A stretch of 64,000 bases of DNA. It comes from Acidimicrobiales bacterium (lineage in GTDB: Bacteria > Actinomycetota > Acidimicrobiia > Acidimicrobiales > Poriferisodalaceae). The position numbers were made by a program, and so were the translations under genes. This document shows, one piece after another, positions 26,466 to 34,983 of this stretch. Every line of letters begins with the position of its first letter. Positions within the stretch are counted from its first letter, which is position 1. Under the pieces are notes generated by a model that ran no database searches, was not told the origin of the DNA, and was given only the letters and a program-made list of their open reading frames with translations. The stretch covers positions 109,975 to 173,974 of the forward strand of contig JASLTG010000001.1 in the NCBI GenBank assembly GCA_030743005.1, written 5' to 3'.

Positions 26466-27671
26466 TCAACCCAAGATTTTGATGGGAATTGTGCGGGGAC
26501 CCCTCACGTGACCAGCGCTGTAGTTGACGGCTGTGGGATCAACCAATTCGAAGTCTGGGAATTGCTCCATCCACATTTCTAAGGCGATTTGCATTTCCAA
26601 TCTGGCTAGATTCGAACCGAGGCACCGATGTGCCCCGAGACCGAACGCCGAATGACGGTTCTCTTCTCTATCGATCAGGACTTCATCAGGGCGATCAAAA
26701 AATTCGGGATCTCGATTTGCTGATGGAAACGCCAACACAGTCCACTCGCCGGCATTAACGGGGCAACCTGAGACCTCAGTGTTCTCCTCAGCTACTCGGG
26801 CGATAAATACAGGCGAATACGCTCTCAAAAATTCTTCTACGGCGGTAGGAATGAGTTCCTTGTTATGTGCAATGCGACGTCGATCCTCAGGGTGTGTTGC
26901 AAGATGCAGCAATGAAGAACTGATCGCAGACCAAGTGGTGTCGACTCCCGCTATCAGCAACAAAAATAGAGTTCTAGCTATCTCATCGTCAGTGAGCTCC
27001 TGACCCTCCATTCTCTGATCTAGGAGGTATTGGACTACGTCACCATCTTTGTGGTCGGCGCGACGCTCACGAGTCAGTTCGAGGAGATAGTCCATCATTT
27101 CGGTCGTGGTTTCTCGTTGCACCGTCGGATTAGTCGGTCCGACTTCCAATAAATCGTGGAGCCATAGCCGAAACTGAGGAGTGTCCTGGAGTGGGACTCC
27201 GAGCATGCGTGCGGTTACATCACCCGGAATTTCCTGAGCGTATTCAGCAGCGGCGTCGAATTCGGTTTGTCCTTGTAGTCCGCCTAACAGCCTTGAACAG
27301 ATTTCTCTAATCGTAGGTTCCCACTCTGCTGTTGCTTTGGGTGTGAAAAATGGGAGCAAAAGGCGCCGATGTTCGGTGTGTTCAGGGGGATCGATGTTGA
27401 TTGGAGGCAGAACCAGTCCGCGTCTGTCTGTGGGTACTTCGCTAATGATCGTGCGTCGACTGCTAAAAATTTCAGTTGCGTTCGCCGCGGCCGCAACATC
27501 GCTGGCCTTGGTTAGCCACGTCATGCCCCCGTACCGGTCGCTGTGCGCGACTGGACATTGTTCTCGAAGGTCCTCATATATGGGGTAGGGATCAGCTACG
27601 AACTCAGGGTCGAAATGATCTAAATCTGAATGCCAGTCATTCACGGGTTCTCGGTTAATTGGTTCAGTCAT
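26466..27671 (-). CDS. Cytochrome P450 (paralogue of the P450 at 7562)
   Basis: Heme monooxygenase, 401 residues. The I-helix motif is 'AGVDTTW', the K-helix motif is in 'EEFLRAYSP', and the heme loop 'FGLGAHRCLG' has Cys350 as ligand. Long stretches match the P450 at 7562, for example the region around 'LIPTAVEEFLRAYSPV', so the two arose by duplication but have diverged in the N-terminal half that shapes the pocket. ATG start. An aminotransferase is divergent 84 bp away. No redox partner is encoded nearby. Confidence 0.95.
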   Translation of the reverse strand: MTEPINREPVNDWHSDLDHFDPEFVADPYPIYEDLREQCPVAHSDRYGGMTWLTKASDVAAAANATEIFSSRRTIISEVPTDRRGLVLPPINIDPPEHTEHRRLLLPFFTPKATAEWEPTIREICSRLLGGLQGQTEFDAAAEYAQEIPGDVTARMLGVPLQDTPQFRLWLHDLLEVGPTNPTVQRETTTEMMDYLLELTRERRADHKDGDVVQYLLDQRMEGQELTDDEIARTLFLLLIAGVDTTWSAISSSLLHLATHPEDRRRIAHNKELIPTAVEEFLRAYSPVFIARVAEENTEVSGCPVNAGEWTVLAFPSANRDPEFFDRPDEVLIDREENRHSAFGLGAHRCLGSNLARLEMQIALEMWMEQFPDFELVDPTAVNYSAGHVRGPRTIPIKILG

Positions 27672-27755
27672 GATCCTGCCGGCAGCTAGAGATGTAGAAC
27701 CAGATCGTAGTCAAATATTTCAGTTGAGATTAGAGAGGGAGCTACCCTTCGGCCG

Positions 27756-28919
27756 ATGGAGTTCGCGCCGTTTGTTGATCTATTAGGTGGAGAAGGGGCT
27801 CAAGCCTGGGAAATTTTGACCGAATCACGGCTGGCGTTGGATCGAGGCGAAGACGTCATTGTTTTGAGTATCGGAGACCCCGATCTAGAAACACCTGGCT
27901 TTGTTGTCGACGTAGCCGTCGATGCGTTACGAAAAGGCGACACTCACTACACAGAATTAGAAGGCCGTCATTCGTTACGAGCATCGATAGCTAGCAAGAT
28001 TTCCCACTCGGCGGGTGTCGAGATAAAACCCGATTGGGTGACGGTATTGGCCGGCACCCAAAATGCTTTCTATTCGGCTTGTCGATGCCTATTCGGTGAT
28101 GGTGACGAAGTGATCGTGTTAGATCCCGCATACGTCACATACGAGGCTTGTATCGCCAGCACGGGAGCTCAGCAAGTCCGCGTAGAACAACCTGCTGCGG
28201 CAGGCTTCAGGCCCGATATTGATGCGATCGAACGAGCGGTTACCTCAGCGACTCGAGGCATCGTGTTCTCTAACCCATCGAACCCCACGGGCGTGGCGCT
28301 CAATCGAGACGAGTTGGAGGCTATATCTCGGATAGCTGTCAGCAACGACTTGTGGGTTGTAGTCGATGAGGTGTACAGCGACCTTGTGTTCGAGGGAGTT
28401 CATCATTCAATTGCTGGGCTGCCGGGGATGCTGGAGCGCACAGTCACCGTAAGCAGTGTGTCTAAGTCGTATGCGATGACTGGTTGGCGGTGCGGCTGGG
28501 CGGTGGGCCCTCCTGAATTAGGAACCCATCTGCGAAAAATGGCATTAATTAACCTCTACGGCCTGCCCGGGTTTGTTATGGAAGCAGCGGACATAGCGTT
28601 GCGCGAAGGAGCAGAAGAAATAGAAACAGCGCGAGCTGTTTATCGTGCCCGACGAGATCTCGTGGTGAAAGAACTAGGTCAGGCAACCGATCTACCTGTT
28701 CTCGTCCCAGAAGCTGGAATGTTTTTGATGGCCGACGTCAGAGCCCATAACACCGATGCGAACGATTTCGCGTGGGATCTGTACAGAGCAACGGGTGTTT
28801 CGGTGCTCGATGCCGGTGCCTTTGGCTCAACTTCGAAGGGATGGGTGCGAATTTCCTATGGCGTTGATGACGCGCAGCTAAAAGAAGCGTGTCGCCGAAT
28901 AGTTAGCTTCACTGGCTGA
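27756..28919 (+). CDS. Class I/II PLP-dependent aminotransferase
   Basis: Fold type I aminotransferase, 387 residues. The PLP Schiff-base Lys237 is in 'SSVSKSYAMTGWR', with 'SNPSNPTG' at 172-179 and the pyridine-binding Asp204 in 'VVDEVY'. The Arg in 'GWVRISYG' near the C-terminus binds the substrate carboxylate. It resembles the aspartate/aromatic aminotransferase subgroup Igamma, but the amino acid is not assignable. It stands alone on the + strand between a divergent P450 and a convergent SnoaL-like gene. Confidence 0.92.
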   Translation: MEFAPFVDLLGGEGAQAWEILTESRLALDRGEDVIVLSIGDPDLETPGFVVDVAVDALRKGDTHYTELEGRHSLRASIASKISHSAGVEIKPDWVTVLAGTQNAFYSACRCLFGDGDEVIVLDPAYVTYEACIASTGAQQVRVEQPAAAGFRPDIDAIERAVTSATRGIVFSNPSNPTGVALNRDELEAISRIAVSNDLWVVVDEVYSDLVFEGVHHSIAGLPGMLERTVTVSSVSKSYAMTGWRCGWAVGPPELGTHLRKMALINLYGLPGFVMEAADIALREGAEEIETARAVYRARRDLVVKELGQATDLPVLVPEAGMFLMADVRAHNTDANDFAWDLYRATGVSVLDAGAFGSTSKGWVRISYGVDDAQLKEACRRIVSFTG

Positions 28920-28950
28920 CGGGGTAGCTCGTCCCTGTTATGTAGGTGAG

Positions 28951-29367
28951 CTACTCGTTGTGATCACATGGAGCGTCGAGCTTGTCGCGGCGATGGATCA
29001 TGCATTCCCGATGTTTGACACGCCAACCGTCGGCGGTCTTTACGACATTGTCATAATAGGAAGCTGTGCCTACAAGACCTTTCCCCAGTAGAGCCACGAT
29101 TCGGAAGTTCATTGTCACACTGTCTTCAACGACGTCGACGTAGATATTGGTCATCATGTGAGTCTTAGGGTGTGCAGCCTCCACATTCATGAAGTGCACT
29201 ATGTCGTCGATGCCTTCGAGGCGCCTTGACCCAACGCCAGTGAGATCGAAAACGGCGTCATCGGTAAAGATTTGCCTTAATCGATCCCAATTTCGGTCAT
29301 CGATGGCGTCACCGTAACGTCCTGGCAGTTCGTGAAGTTCTAATCGATCAGCAAGGTCAATGTTCAT
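28951..29367 (-). CDS. SnoaL-like / NTF2-fold protein
   Basis: Small 138-residue protein with the cone-shaped NTF2-like fold of the SnoaL_4 group: an N-terminal helix ('ELHELPGRYGDAIDDRNWDRL'-type start), 'IFTDDAVFDLTG', and a C-terminal strand pair 'GWRVKHRECMIHRRD'. Members are ring-opening cyclases, isomerases, hydroxylase subunits or have no known activity. It is the last gene of the minus-strand run that starts at copA, 40 bp after the PhyH-like gene. A short hairpin (GTAGCTC/GAGCTAC, 28924-28954) overlaps its stop. The function is not predictable from sequence. Confidence 0.85.
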   Translation of the reverse strand: MNIDLADRLELHELPGRYGDAIDDRNWDRLRQIFTDDAVFDLTGVGSRRLEGIDDIVHFMNVEAAHPKTHMMTNIYVDVVEDSVTMNFRIVALLGKGLVGTASYYDNVVKTADGWRVKHRECMIHRRDKLDAPCDHNE

Positions 29368-29407
29368 GTCGAGATGCTAGACCGATTGGGCTGGGTCTTG
29401 TTTCGCA

Positions 29408-30259
29408 TTAAGCGCCATGGATCAGGGGGAAGACATCTTCGTCGGTTATAGCGTCGCCAGCTTCCAAGACGGTGTCTTGATCGCGAATTATCGGATCTGC
29501 GCCAGTCTTCGGATCCCAATAAGCATCATCTCCGAGCCAGCGCCATGAAATCGCAGCACGACGATTGCTGCCGTCGTTTGGTCCGCTTCGGTGAACAGTT
29601 CTGAAGTCGAACAACAGAACGTCTCCAGGGACCACGTCGAAGGAAAGAATTTCGTACAGGTCGGGATGGTCCTCAAAGGCCGGACACTCGTCCTGGAAAG
29701 AGTCAATGTGCTCTGCAACGCCCTTCCAAAGGGCTTGCTCGACTTCGGTCGAAGGGAGGCCCTCCAGAGCTGGGTATTCGGGTTTGAAGGTACGGTCCCA
29801 AAGGTGAGAGCCTCGAACAAATTGGAGAGCGCTTGATTGGGCGTTGGCGTCAGTGAGAGCTAACCAGGTTGAACAGATTTGAGAACCGTCCACTGCCCAA
29901 TAAGGTCGATCCTGATGCCAAACGAACTGCTCCTGCGTGCCAGGATCCTTCACGAATACATGGTCGTAATAGAGATGAATTTTGCTTGATCCTGTCGCCG
30001 TAGCTGCTGAAATGGCGAGGCCGCAATCTCGGGCATAACGATGAAAATCCTGATGAGTGGGATGCAGGTAGCGATCTTGAAAGAACATTCCTGACGCTGT
30101 TTCAGTCGTCATGGACCCTCCGAAACGACCAGGCGTCTCTATGAGCTGATCAACTGATTCGAGAATTTCAGCGACCAAAGCTTTGTCAACTGCACCAGGA
30201 AGATGGACGACTCCATCAGAACGAAATGTGGTGATCTCGGCATCGTTTAGCACTCTCAT
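29408..30259 (-). CDS. Phytanoyl-CoA dioxygenase (PhyH) family protein
   Basis: Fe(II)/2-oxoglutarate oxygenase, 283 residues. Iron ligands are His115 and Asp117 in 'WHQDRPYW' and His223 in 'TVHRSGPN'; an Arg at 233 or 234 is placed for 2-oxoglutarate. ATG start with GGGAG seven bases upstream. It follows the DNA polymerase gene by 23 bp and precedes the SnoaL-like gene, all on the minus strand. Its similarity to the PhyH at 11145 is limited to the metal-site region. Substrate unknown; small hydroxylated metabolites and acyl-CoA are both possible in this family. Confidence 0.9.
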   Translation of the reverse strand: MRVLNDAEITTFRSDGVVHLPGAVDKALVAEILESVDQLIETPGRFGGSMTTETASGMFFQDRYLHPTHQDFHRYARDCGLAISAATATGSSKIHLYYDHVFVKDPGTQEQFVWHQDRPYWAVDGSQICSTWLALTDANAQSSALQFVRGSHLWDRTFKPEYPALEGLPSTEVEQALWKGVAEHIDSFQDECPAFEDHPDLYEILSFDVVPGDVLLFDFRTVHRSGPNDGSNRRAAISWRWLGDDAYWDPKTGADPIIRDQDTVLEAGDAITDEDVFPLIHGA

Positions 30260-30282
30260 TTGATCACTCCCGCCGCGACACG

Positions 30283-32703
30283 CTAGATGGTTTCAATGAT
30301 GTCATGGTCAGAAAGACTGTTTCGGATGTCGGTGTCGGCTTCGGCGGGGATATCAGGACACCAGATTTGCATAGCCTCTTCCATGGTGCTTTTGACCGTC
30401 GAGGCCACGGCAGGCGCATCGGTGCGTCTGCATTCAACAACGACGCTGTCGTGCACGGTTTGAACGCCAACTGCTTCATCGAATTGAGTGAGGCGTTCGT
30501 GTAGAAGACCGTAGGCTTCCAACATGATGTCAGCGACGCCGCCCTGTATAGGAGCGTTGCGATAGGCGTTGGCCATTCGCGAAATGCGAGTCCCTAAGGA
30601 TCGATTTAGCAGCAAGATCATCGCATCTTCCCCCATTGTTTGCTCGACCTCTTCGACGACCGCTCGGCGAATCTTTCGATCTTCCAAAAGTTTGGTGATT
30701 TCGGCCGATGACAACACCTGCCCCGCTTTTTGGAGTTCAAGATTATGGCGGTCACCTATTTGTTTTCGAACATCTCGAGGACCATCCTTGGGAGAGGCAA
30801 CGATTATTTTGGCCGCTTGTTCCAACACTCCTTCGGTATGAAATGTGAATTGTTGACGTCGACCTGATTGGGTAAACGAATTAAAGCCGAACACTTCGCC
30901 TTTATGGTCAATGACCACCGGTGCCTCGAACGAAAGTGACCATGCCACCTCGTCGATAGTCCAAGGTGTACCCAAACGAGCCAGGACTTCTTCTGCTGTG
31001 GGCCAATTGCGATGCTCGTCGCGGTGTTGGCGGACTGCTTGACGGACTTGAGGCCACATCTTGTGTAAAAGAAGCGTCAATGCCCAGTCGATTTCTTGGT
31101 GCGAGATTGCAAATTCTTCTACGAAGTTGTCTCGGTTGGAGACCCATGAGGCAATCTGGGGGTAGGCCCCTAGATATTGTTCGAGGAGTAAGCGCCCTTC
31201 ATCATCGTTGGTTTCCACCCCGGCCTGAGAAAGACTTCTCGCAAGTCCTCCGCCGCGTTGACCATAAACGATGCCGAAGTTGATTCGTTTCGCCTTGTCG
31301 CGGTATTCGCTGTATAGGTGAGGTTGGGAGACGTTCAATGAAGTCATGTCCACCCCGAACATCCGCTCCGCAGTGGCTGAATGGATGTCTTCTCCAGCGA
31401 TAAATGCATCTCTGAGATTTATGTCTCCGGCTACTTGAGTGGCGAACCTCAATTCAGCCTGGCTGAGGTCTGAATACACGAATACCCGGTCGGGATCTGG
31501 TGGCCGTATGTGTTCTTTCATTTTGGGTGAAAAGTTTTGGGCATTAGGACGACGGCTTGCTAAGCGACCGGTGTTAGTGCCTACAACTTGGAGGTATTCA
31601 GAGTGCATGCGGCCGAGGTCGTCAATGTGTTCTCGGATTGATTCTCCATAGGTGGAGAGGACCTTGCTCAGATCGCGGTATTCGAGCAAAGATACGCAGA
31701 TAGATCCCCCGATTTCAGAAAGAACTGTCGCTGTCAGAGGATCGGTGGGTAGCAGCGGTCGAGCTTCACCGAACTTTGCGAGAGACCAAGCTAAAACTTC
31801 GTCGGAACTCCATTCGTTAAGCACCTCTTTGGCCTGACGCTCGCTTGCCGGATTCCAAGATGGTTCGAGTGTGTTGCCGAACAAGCTTGCTTGACCGCCT
31901 CCCGTTAAGTCTGCAAGTTCGCTTGAGACTTGGGTACGACGCTGTTCCATGTGGTCTAGTCGTTGCTCCCAACCCGGCCAGTCGAATGGCAGCCCGACTC
32001 GTTCCATGTGATCCAAGAATGGGCGAGCTTCTTGCTCCAACCGACACACTTCCATTAGCCCGGCTTCGTCAATACGATTTCTGATTTCGTCAGCTACCCA
32101 AAGCGTTTCAATGGCATCTGCTGCTGCATAAAGAACTTGATCATCGGACAGTGGATCAACTTCGTTGTAGGAGAGTTGGGTTGTTCCCTTGCCTTCAGCG
32201 CTTAGCCCCAAGTACCACTCAACTGCCCAGGCGAGTCCGTGATAAAAGCTAAACCCCGTACGTCCCTGATGTAGCAACGCATCAGCAAGTTGAGCATCCC
32301 ACCATGAAATTGATGTGGTACCGCTGTTGGCTTTCCGAGCGGGATCGAAAAGGTCGCGGTCCAACACGCGAGAATCAAAGTCGGCATTCCAGGCCTTGGC
32401 GTTGACGCCGCTGAGGATCGAAGCGATCGCCAATCGGTCCAGGTTCATGACGTCGAGGACCCATGCTTGTTCTCCGCCATCAGAATTTCTTGTAGCGGCG
32501 GAAATGACGCGAAGGGCGCCTGGCGCGGCGTTGGGACCAACAAAGGCGTGCGGGTTATAGGCAGTCTCGGTGTCTATAGCAGTTGAAATTGAGTTGGTGA
32601 TAGCAGCTTGGAAGGTTCCCAACGAGGCGGCTTCGACGAGGGTTACTGGTACGTCAGCAACTTTTTTCGTAGACCGAGGTCGAGGGTCGATGGGAGTAGC
32701 CAC
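30283..32703 (-). CDS. Family A DNA polymerase with 3'-5' exonuclease, large palm/finger insertions
   Basis: A 806-residue Pol I-type polymerase without the 5' nuclease domain. The exonuclease looks active: ExoI 'DTET' with Asp44/Glu46, ExoII Asn106/Asp110, ExoIII Tyr192-Ala-Ala-Ala-Asp196. The polymerase has motif A 'DLSQAELR' at 412-419, motif B RxxxKxxxFxxxYG at 468-481, and motif C 'HDS' at 751-753, where Pol I has HDE. Motifs B and C are about 270 residues apart, against roughly 115 in E. coli Pol I. The extra length falls in two blocks, about 533-602 and 621-705. GTG start. It sits in a minus-strand run with aminotransferases and PhyH. A bifunctional exonuclease/polymerase of this layout exists in actinobacteria alongside true PolA; the insertions are the unusual part. 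Confidence 0.9.
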   Translation of the reverse strand: MATPIDPRPRSTKKVADVPVTLVEAASLGTFQAAITNSISTAIDTETAYNPHAFVGPNAAPGALRVISAATRNSDGGEQAWVLDVMNLDRLAIASILSGVNAKAWNADFDSRVLDRDLFDPARKANSGTTSISWWDAQLADALLHQGRTGFSFYHGLAWAVEWYLGLSAEGKGTTQLSYNEVDPLSDDQVLYAAADAIETLWVADEIRNRIDEAGLMEVCRLEQEARPFLDHMERVGLPFDWPGWEQRLDHMEQRRTQVSSELADLTGGGQASLFGNTLEPSWNPASERQAKEVLNEWSSDEVLAWSLAKFGEARPLLPTDPLTATVLSEIGGSICVSLLEYRDLSKVLSTYGESIREHIDDLGRMHSEYLQVVGTNTGRLASRRPNAQNFSPKMKEHIRPPDPDRVFVYSDLSQAELRFATQVAGDINLRDAFIAGEDIHSATAERMFGVDMTSLNVSQPHLYSEYRDKAKRINFGIVYGQRGGGLARSLSQAGVETNDDEGRLLLEQYLGAYPQIASWVSNRDNFVEEFAISHQEIDWALTLLLHKMWPQVRQAVRQHRDEHRNWPTAEEVLARLGTPWTIDEVAWSLSFEAPVVIDHKGEVFGFNSFTQSGRRQQFTFHTEGVLEQAAKIIVASPKDGPRDVRKQIGDRHNLELQKAGQVLSSAEITKLLEDRKIRRAVVEEVEQTMGEDAMILLLNRSLGTRISRMANAYRNAPIQGGVADIMLEAYGLLHERLTQFDEAVGVQTVHDSVVVECRRTDAPAVASTVKSTMEEAMQIWCPDIPAEADTDIRNSLSDHDIIETI

Positions 32704-32724
32704 GTAACGACATTAGATGTGGTG

Positions 32725-33879
32725 CTAGCTGAATTCATTCAGTCTTGAAGGCAACTCGTCTATTTGTTGGGGTTCGAGATTAGCGAAGCTCATTCGAATT
32801 GATGACTGATCGTTAGATGTAAAGGCGGTTCCGGGGATAGTCAAAACATCATGGTCTAGCACCAATCTTCGCACCACCTCTTCGGTTGAGAGGTCTGCTC
32901 TTGGATGTCGAACCCATCCGAAATAGGCGCCAGAAGATATGACTTCAAAGCCACCAGGTTGTTCCTTCATGGATTCGAGAAAGCGGAGCTCCAAGTCCTT
33001 AATTCTGGAGGCTTGATCAAGTCTCCATTGTTGAGCGTGACGGAGGCCCGCTAGAGCCGCTTCTTGACCAATTCGGGGGGCGCTAATTGCTAGACAATCC
33101 AAGACCTTGAGTGCTTCTGTTATCGCCGGTTTGCCACTAACTACGGCCCCACATCTATAGCCAGGAATTGCGAAATCTTTTGAGAAGCTGTGGAGGCTAA
33201 TTACGTGATCAGCCCAATCAGGATTATCGAATAGTCGGTGAGCGGGATTTTGGTCGTCGCGAAAAGATCGATATGTCTCGTCAACGATGAGAGCAAGATT
33301 GTGGGTTCGGGCCAATTCGGCGAAGTCATGAATTATTTCTTTGGGAATGGTCACGCCAGTGGGGTTTCCAGGGGAGACCAGTGTGATGAGTCTGGTTTTG
33401 TCGGTTATTAGTGCTTCGGCCCGTTCAGGGTCGGGTACCAAGTTGGCTGCAGGTTCGAGATGGCGAACTCCGACCCCCTCGATTTTCAGCCACATGTCAT
33501 GGTTGAAGTAAAAGGGGGCGACCAGAATTGCTTCATCGCCTGGGCTAGTCAAAGCGCTTGCTACGCAACAAAAAGCTTGGTTGCATCCGGCAGTGATCAG
33601 TACATCATCGGGTGATATGTCGGCCGCGTAACTTGAGCTCAAATCACTCGCGAATGCTTCGCGTAATTGAGGCAAGCCGGGTTGAGGTGGGTAACGACCT
33701 GCGTCGGGTTCACGCGCAACTTCAGCAATACGTTCAACTACTGCATCGGCTGGCGGAAAAGAAGGAGCCGCCTGCGACAGGTCCAGTAACAGCCGGTCGT
33801 TGGTTCTGAGACCGACGAGGGCGTGTGCCGCACCTATCGGGGAGTGAATGAGTTGCTCCACTCTTTCGCTGAAACGCAT
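32725..33879 (-). CDS. Class I/II PLP-dependent aminotransferase
   Basis: Fold type I aminotransferase, 384 residues from ATG 33879; a TTG one codon upstream is also in frame. The PLP Lys234 is in 'LHSFSKDFAIPG', with 'SPGNPTGV' at 169-176 and Asp200 in 'IVDETY'. The stop lies 21 bp before the polymerase start and the class IV aminotransferase ends 18 bp upstream. It may act with that neighbour on the same amino or keto acid. The subgroup resembles MalY/aspartate-type enzymes, but the substrate is not assignable. Confidence 0.92.
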   Translation of the reverse strand: MRFSERVEQLIHSPIGAAHALVGLRTNDRLLLDLSQAAPSFPPADAVVERIAEVAREPDAGRYPPQPGLPQLREAFASDLSSSYAADISPDDVLITAGCNQAFCCVASALTSPGDEAILVAPFYFNHDMWLKIEGVGVRHLEPAANLVPDPERAEALITDKTRLITLVSPGNPTGVTIPKEIIHDFAELARTHNLALIVDETYRSFRDDQNPAHRLFDNPDWADHVISLHSFSKDFAIPGYRCGAVVSGKPAITEALKVLDCLAISAPRIGQEAALAGLRHAQQWRLDQASRIKDLELRFLESMKEQPGGFEVISSGAYFGWVRHPRADLSTEEVVRRLVLDHDVLTIPGTAFTSNDQSSIRMSFANLEPQQIDELPSRLNEFS

Positions 33880-33897
33880 CAACTTCTTCCCGCCTTG

Positions 33898-34917
33898 TTA
33901 GTCGGTGTAGGTCACTTCTATAAAGTCAGTGGCCTCGCCGGAACCGGTACCGAACGCCTCTTGTTCGAGGAGCTCTAGTAGGCGGGTTGCCACTGGTCCG
34001 ACTTCTCCGTCTCCCACAGGTATCTGATCCCAAGAGGTCACTGGAAATAGGTGTGTGTCACCTCCGCACAAGAACATCTCAGAGATCAAGTCACCTGAGA
34101 CTTCTGATGCGAGGACTGGGGATTGAGTGACTGCAGAAATCAGGCCTTCTTGGACCAGGATCGTCGAGGCAAGGTCCATTGCTCGGCGAATGGTTGTGCC
34201 CAAGAGGATGCCGTCGAACGGGGGAGTTCGAAAAACTTTGTCTCGGGTAATGAAAGCGACGTTTAATACGCAAGATTCAGCGACGTGGCCGCTGTCGTCG
34301 ACTAGTACGCCGAATGTCCCACCTCGATCGACTGCTTCCATGTGGGTTAAGACGTTGAGCAGGTAGTTGTTGGATTTGATGGTGGCCAGAAGGGGTGGCT
34401 TCATGGGCGTATCCAAAACGGTGGCTTCGGGTATGCCAGATGACATTGGGTTGGAACCGGCACCCCCTAGAGGCATGGGGTCGAAAATGACGCAATAGAA
34501 GCAAGCCTCATCACATTCTTGAGGGCTGGGCGAAAAGCCGCCAGGGCCAGCAGTCAGCCAGTAGCGAACTGCACCATCCTTTATTCCTGCTTGGCTAGCT
34601 GTATCTGCGACCATCTGGATGAGGTCTTCTTTGGTCCAGGAATGTTCGATCCGTGCAAGAGAAGCGCTTGTTAGAAGTCGATCTATATGGATACCGAGGC
34701 GATAGAGGCGGCCGCCGCTCAAGGTGCAGGTATCGAAAACTCCGTGACCCCGATGCACCAAATGGTCGTCTAGAGGGATTTGCATCAATGCGGGATCGGT
34801 GACGACCCCACCAAGCCAAGAGCTAAACATGGCTAGGTAGCCGGGTTGTCCTCGCTTACTTCTTAAACGCGAGAGCACTTCGGCCTCTGAAAGGACGCGA
34901 TGAGTGGGACCAGTCAC
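33898..34917 (-). CDS. Class IV (fold type IV) PLP aminotransferase
   Basis: D-amino-acid/branched-chain aminotransferase fold, 339 residues from a GTG start. The PLP Lys is in 'LLATIKSNNYLLNVL', the phosphate-binding region is 'GILLGTTIRRAM', and 'DDHLVHRGHGVFDT' is the N-terminal family motif. IlvE, D-alanine transaminase and aminodeoxychorismate lyase share this fold, so the reaction cannot be fixed. It is the second gene of the run copA - class IV - class I aminotransferase - polymerase, with copA ending 66 bp upstream. Confidence 0.9.
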   Translation of the reverse strand: MTGPTHRVLSEAEVLSRLRSKRGQPGYLAMFSSWLGGVVTDPALMQIPLDDHLVHRGHGVFDTCTLSGGRLYRLGIHIDRLLTSASLARIEHSWTKEDLIQMVADTASQAGIKDGAVRYWLTAGPGGFSPSPQECDEACFYCVIFDPMPLGGAGSNPMSSGIPEATVLDTPMKPPLLATIKSNNYLLNVLTHMEAVDRGGTFGVLVDDSGHVAESCVLNVAFITRDKVFRTPPFDGILLGTTIRRAMDLASTILVQEGLISAVTQSPVLASEVSGDLISEMFLCGGDTHLFPVTSWDQIPVGDGEVGPVATRLLELLEQEAFGTGSGEATDFIEVTYTD

Positions 34918-34983
34918 GGACCCGAGACTATGCGCGTTAAGACCACGAGTTCATAACACCCTCGAGACCTAGGTCGTTATTGA

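Noticed and set aside
28924..28954. GTAGCTC/GAGCTAC hairpin as terminator
   Set aside because: The 17-base loop, overlap with the SnoaL-like stop codon and lack of a T-run make it weak; noted only in that gene's entry.
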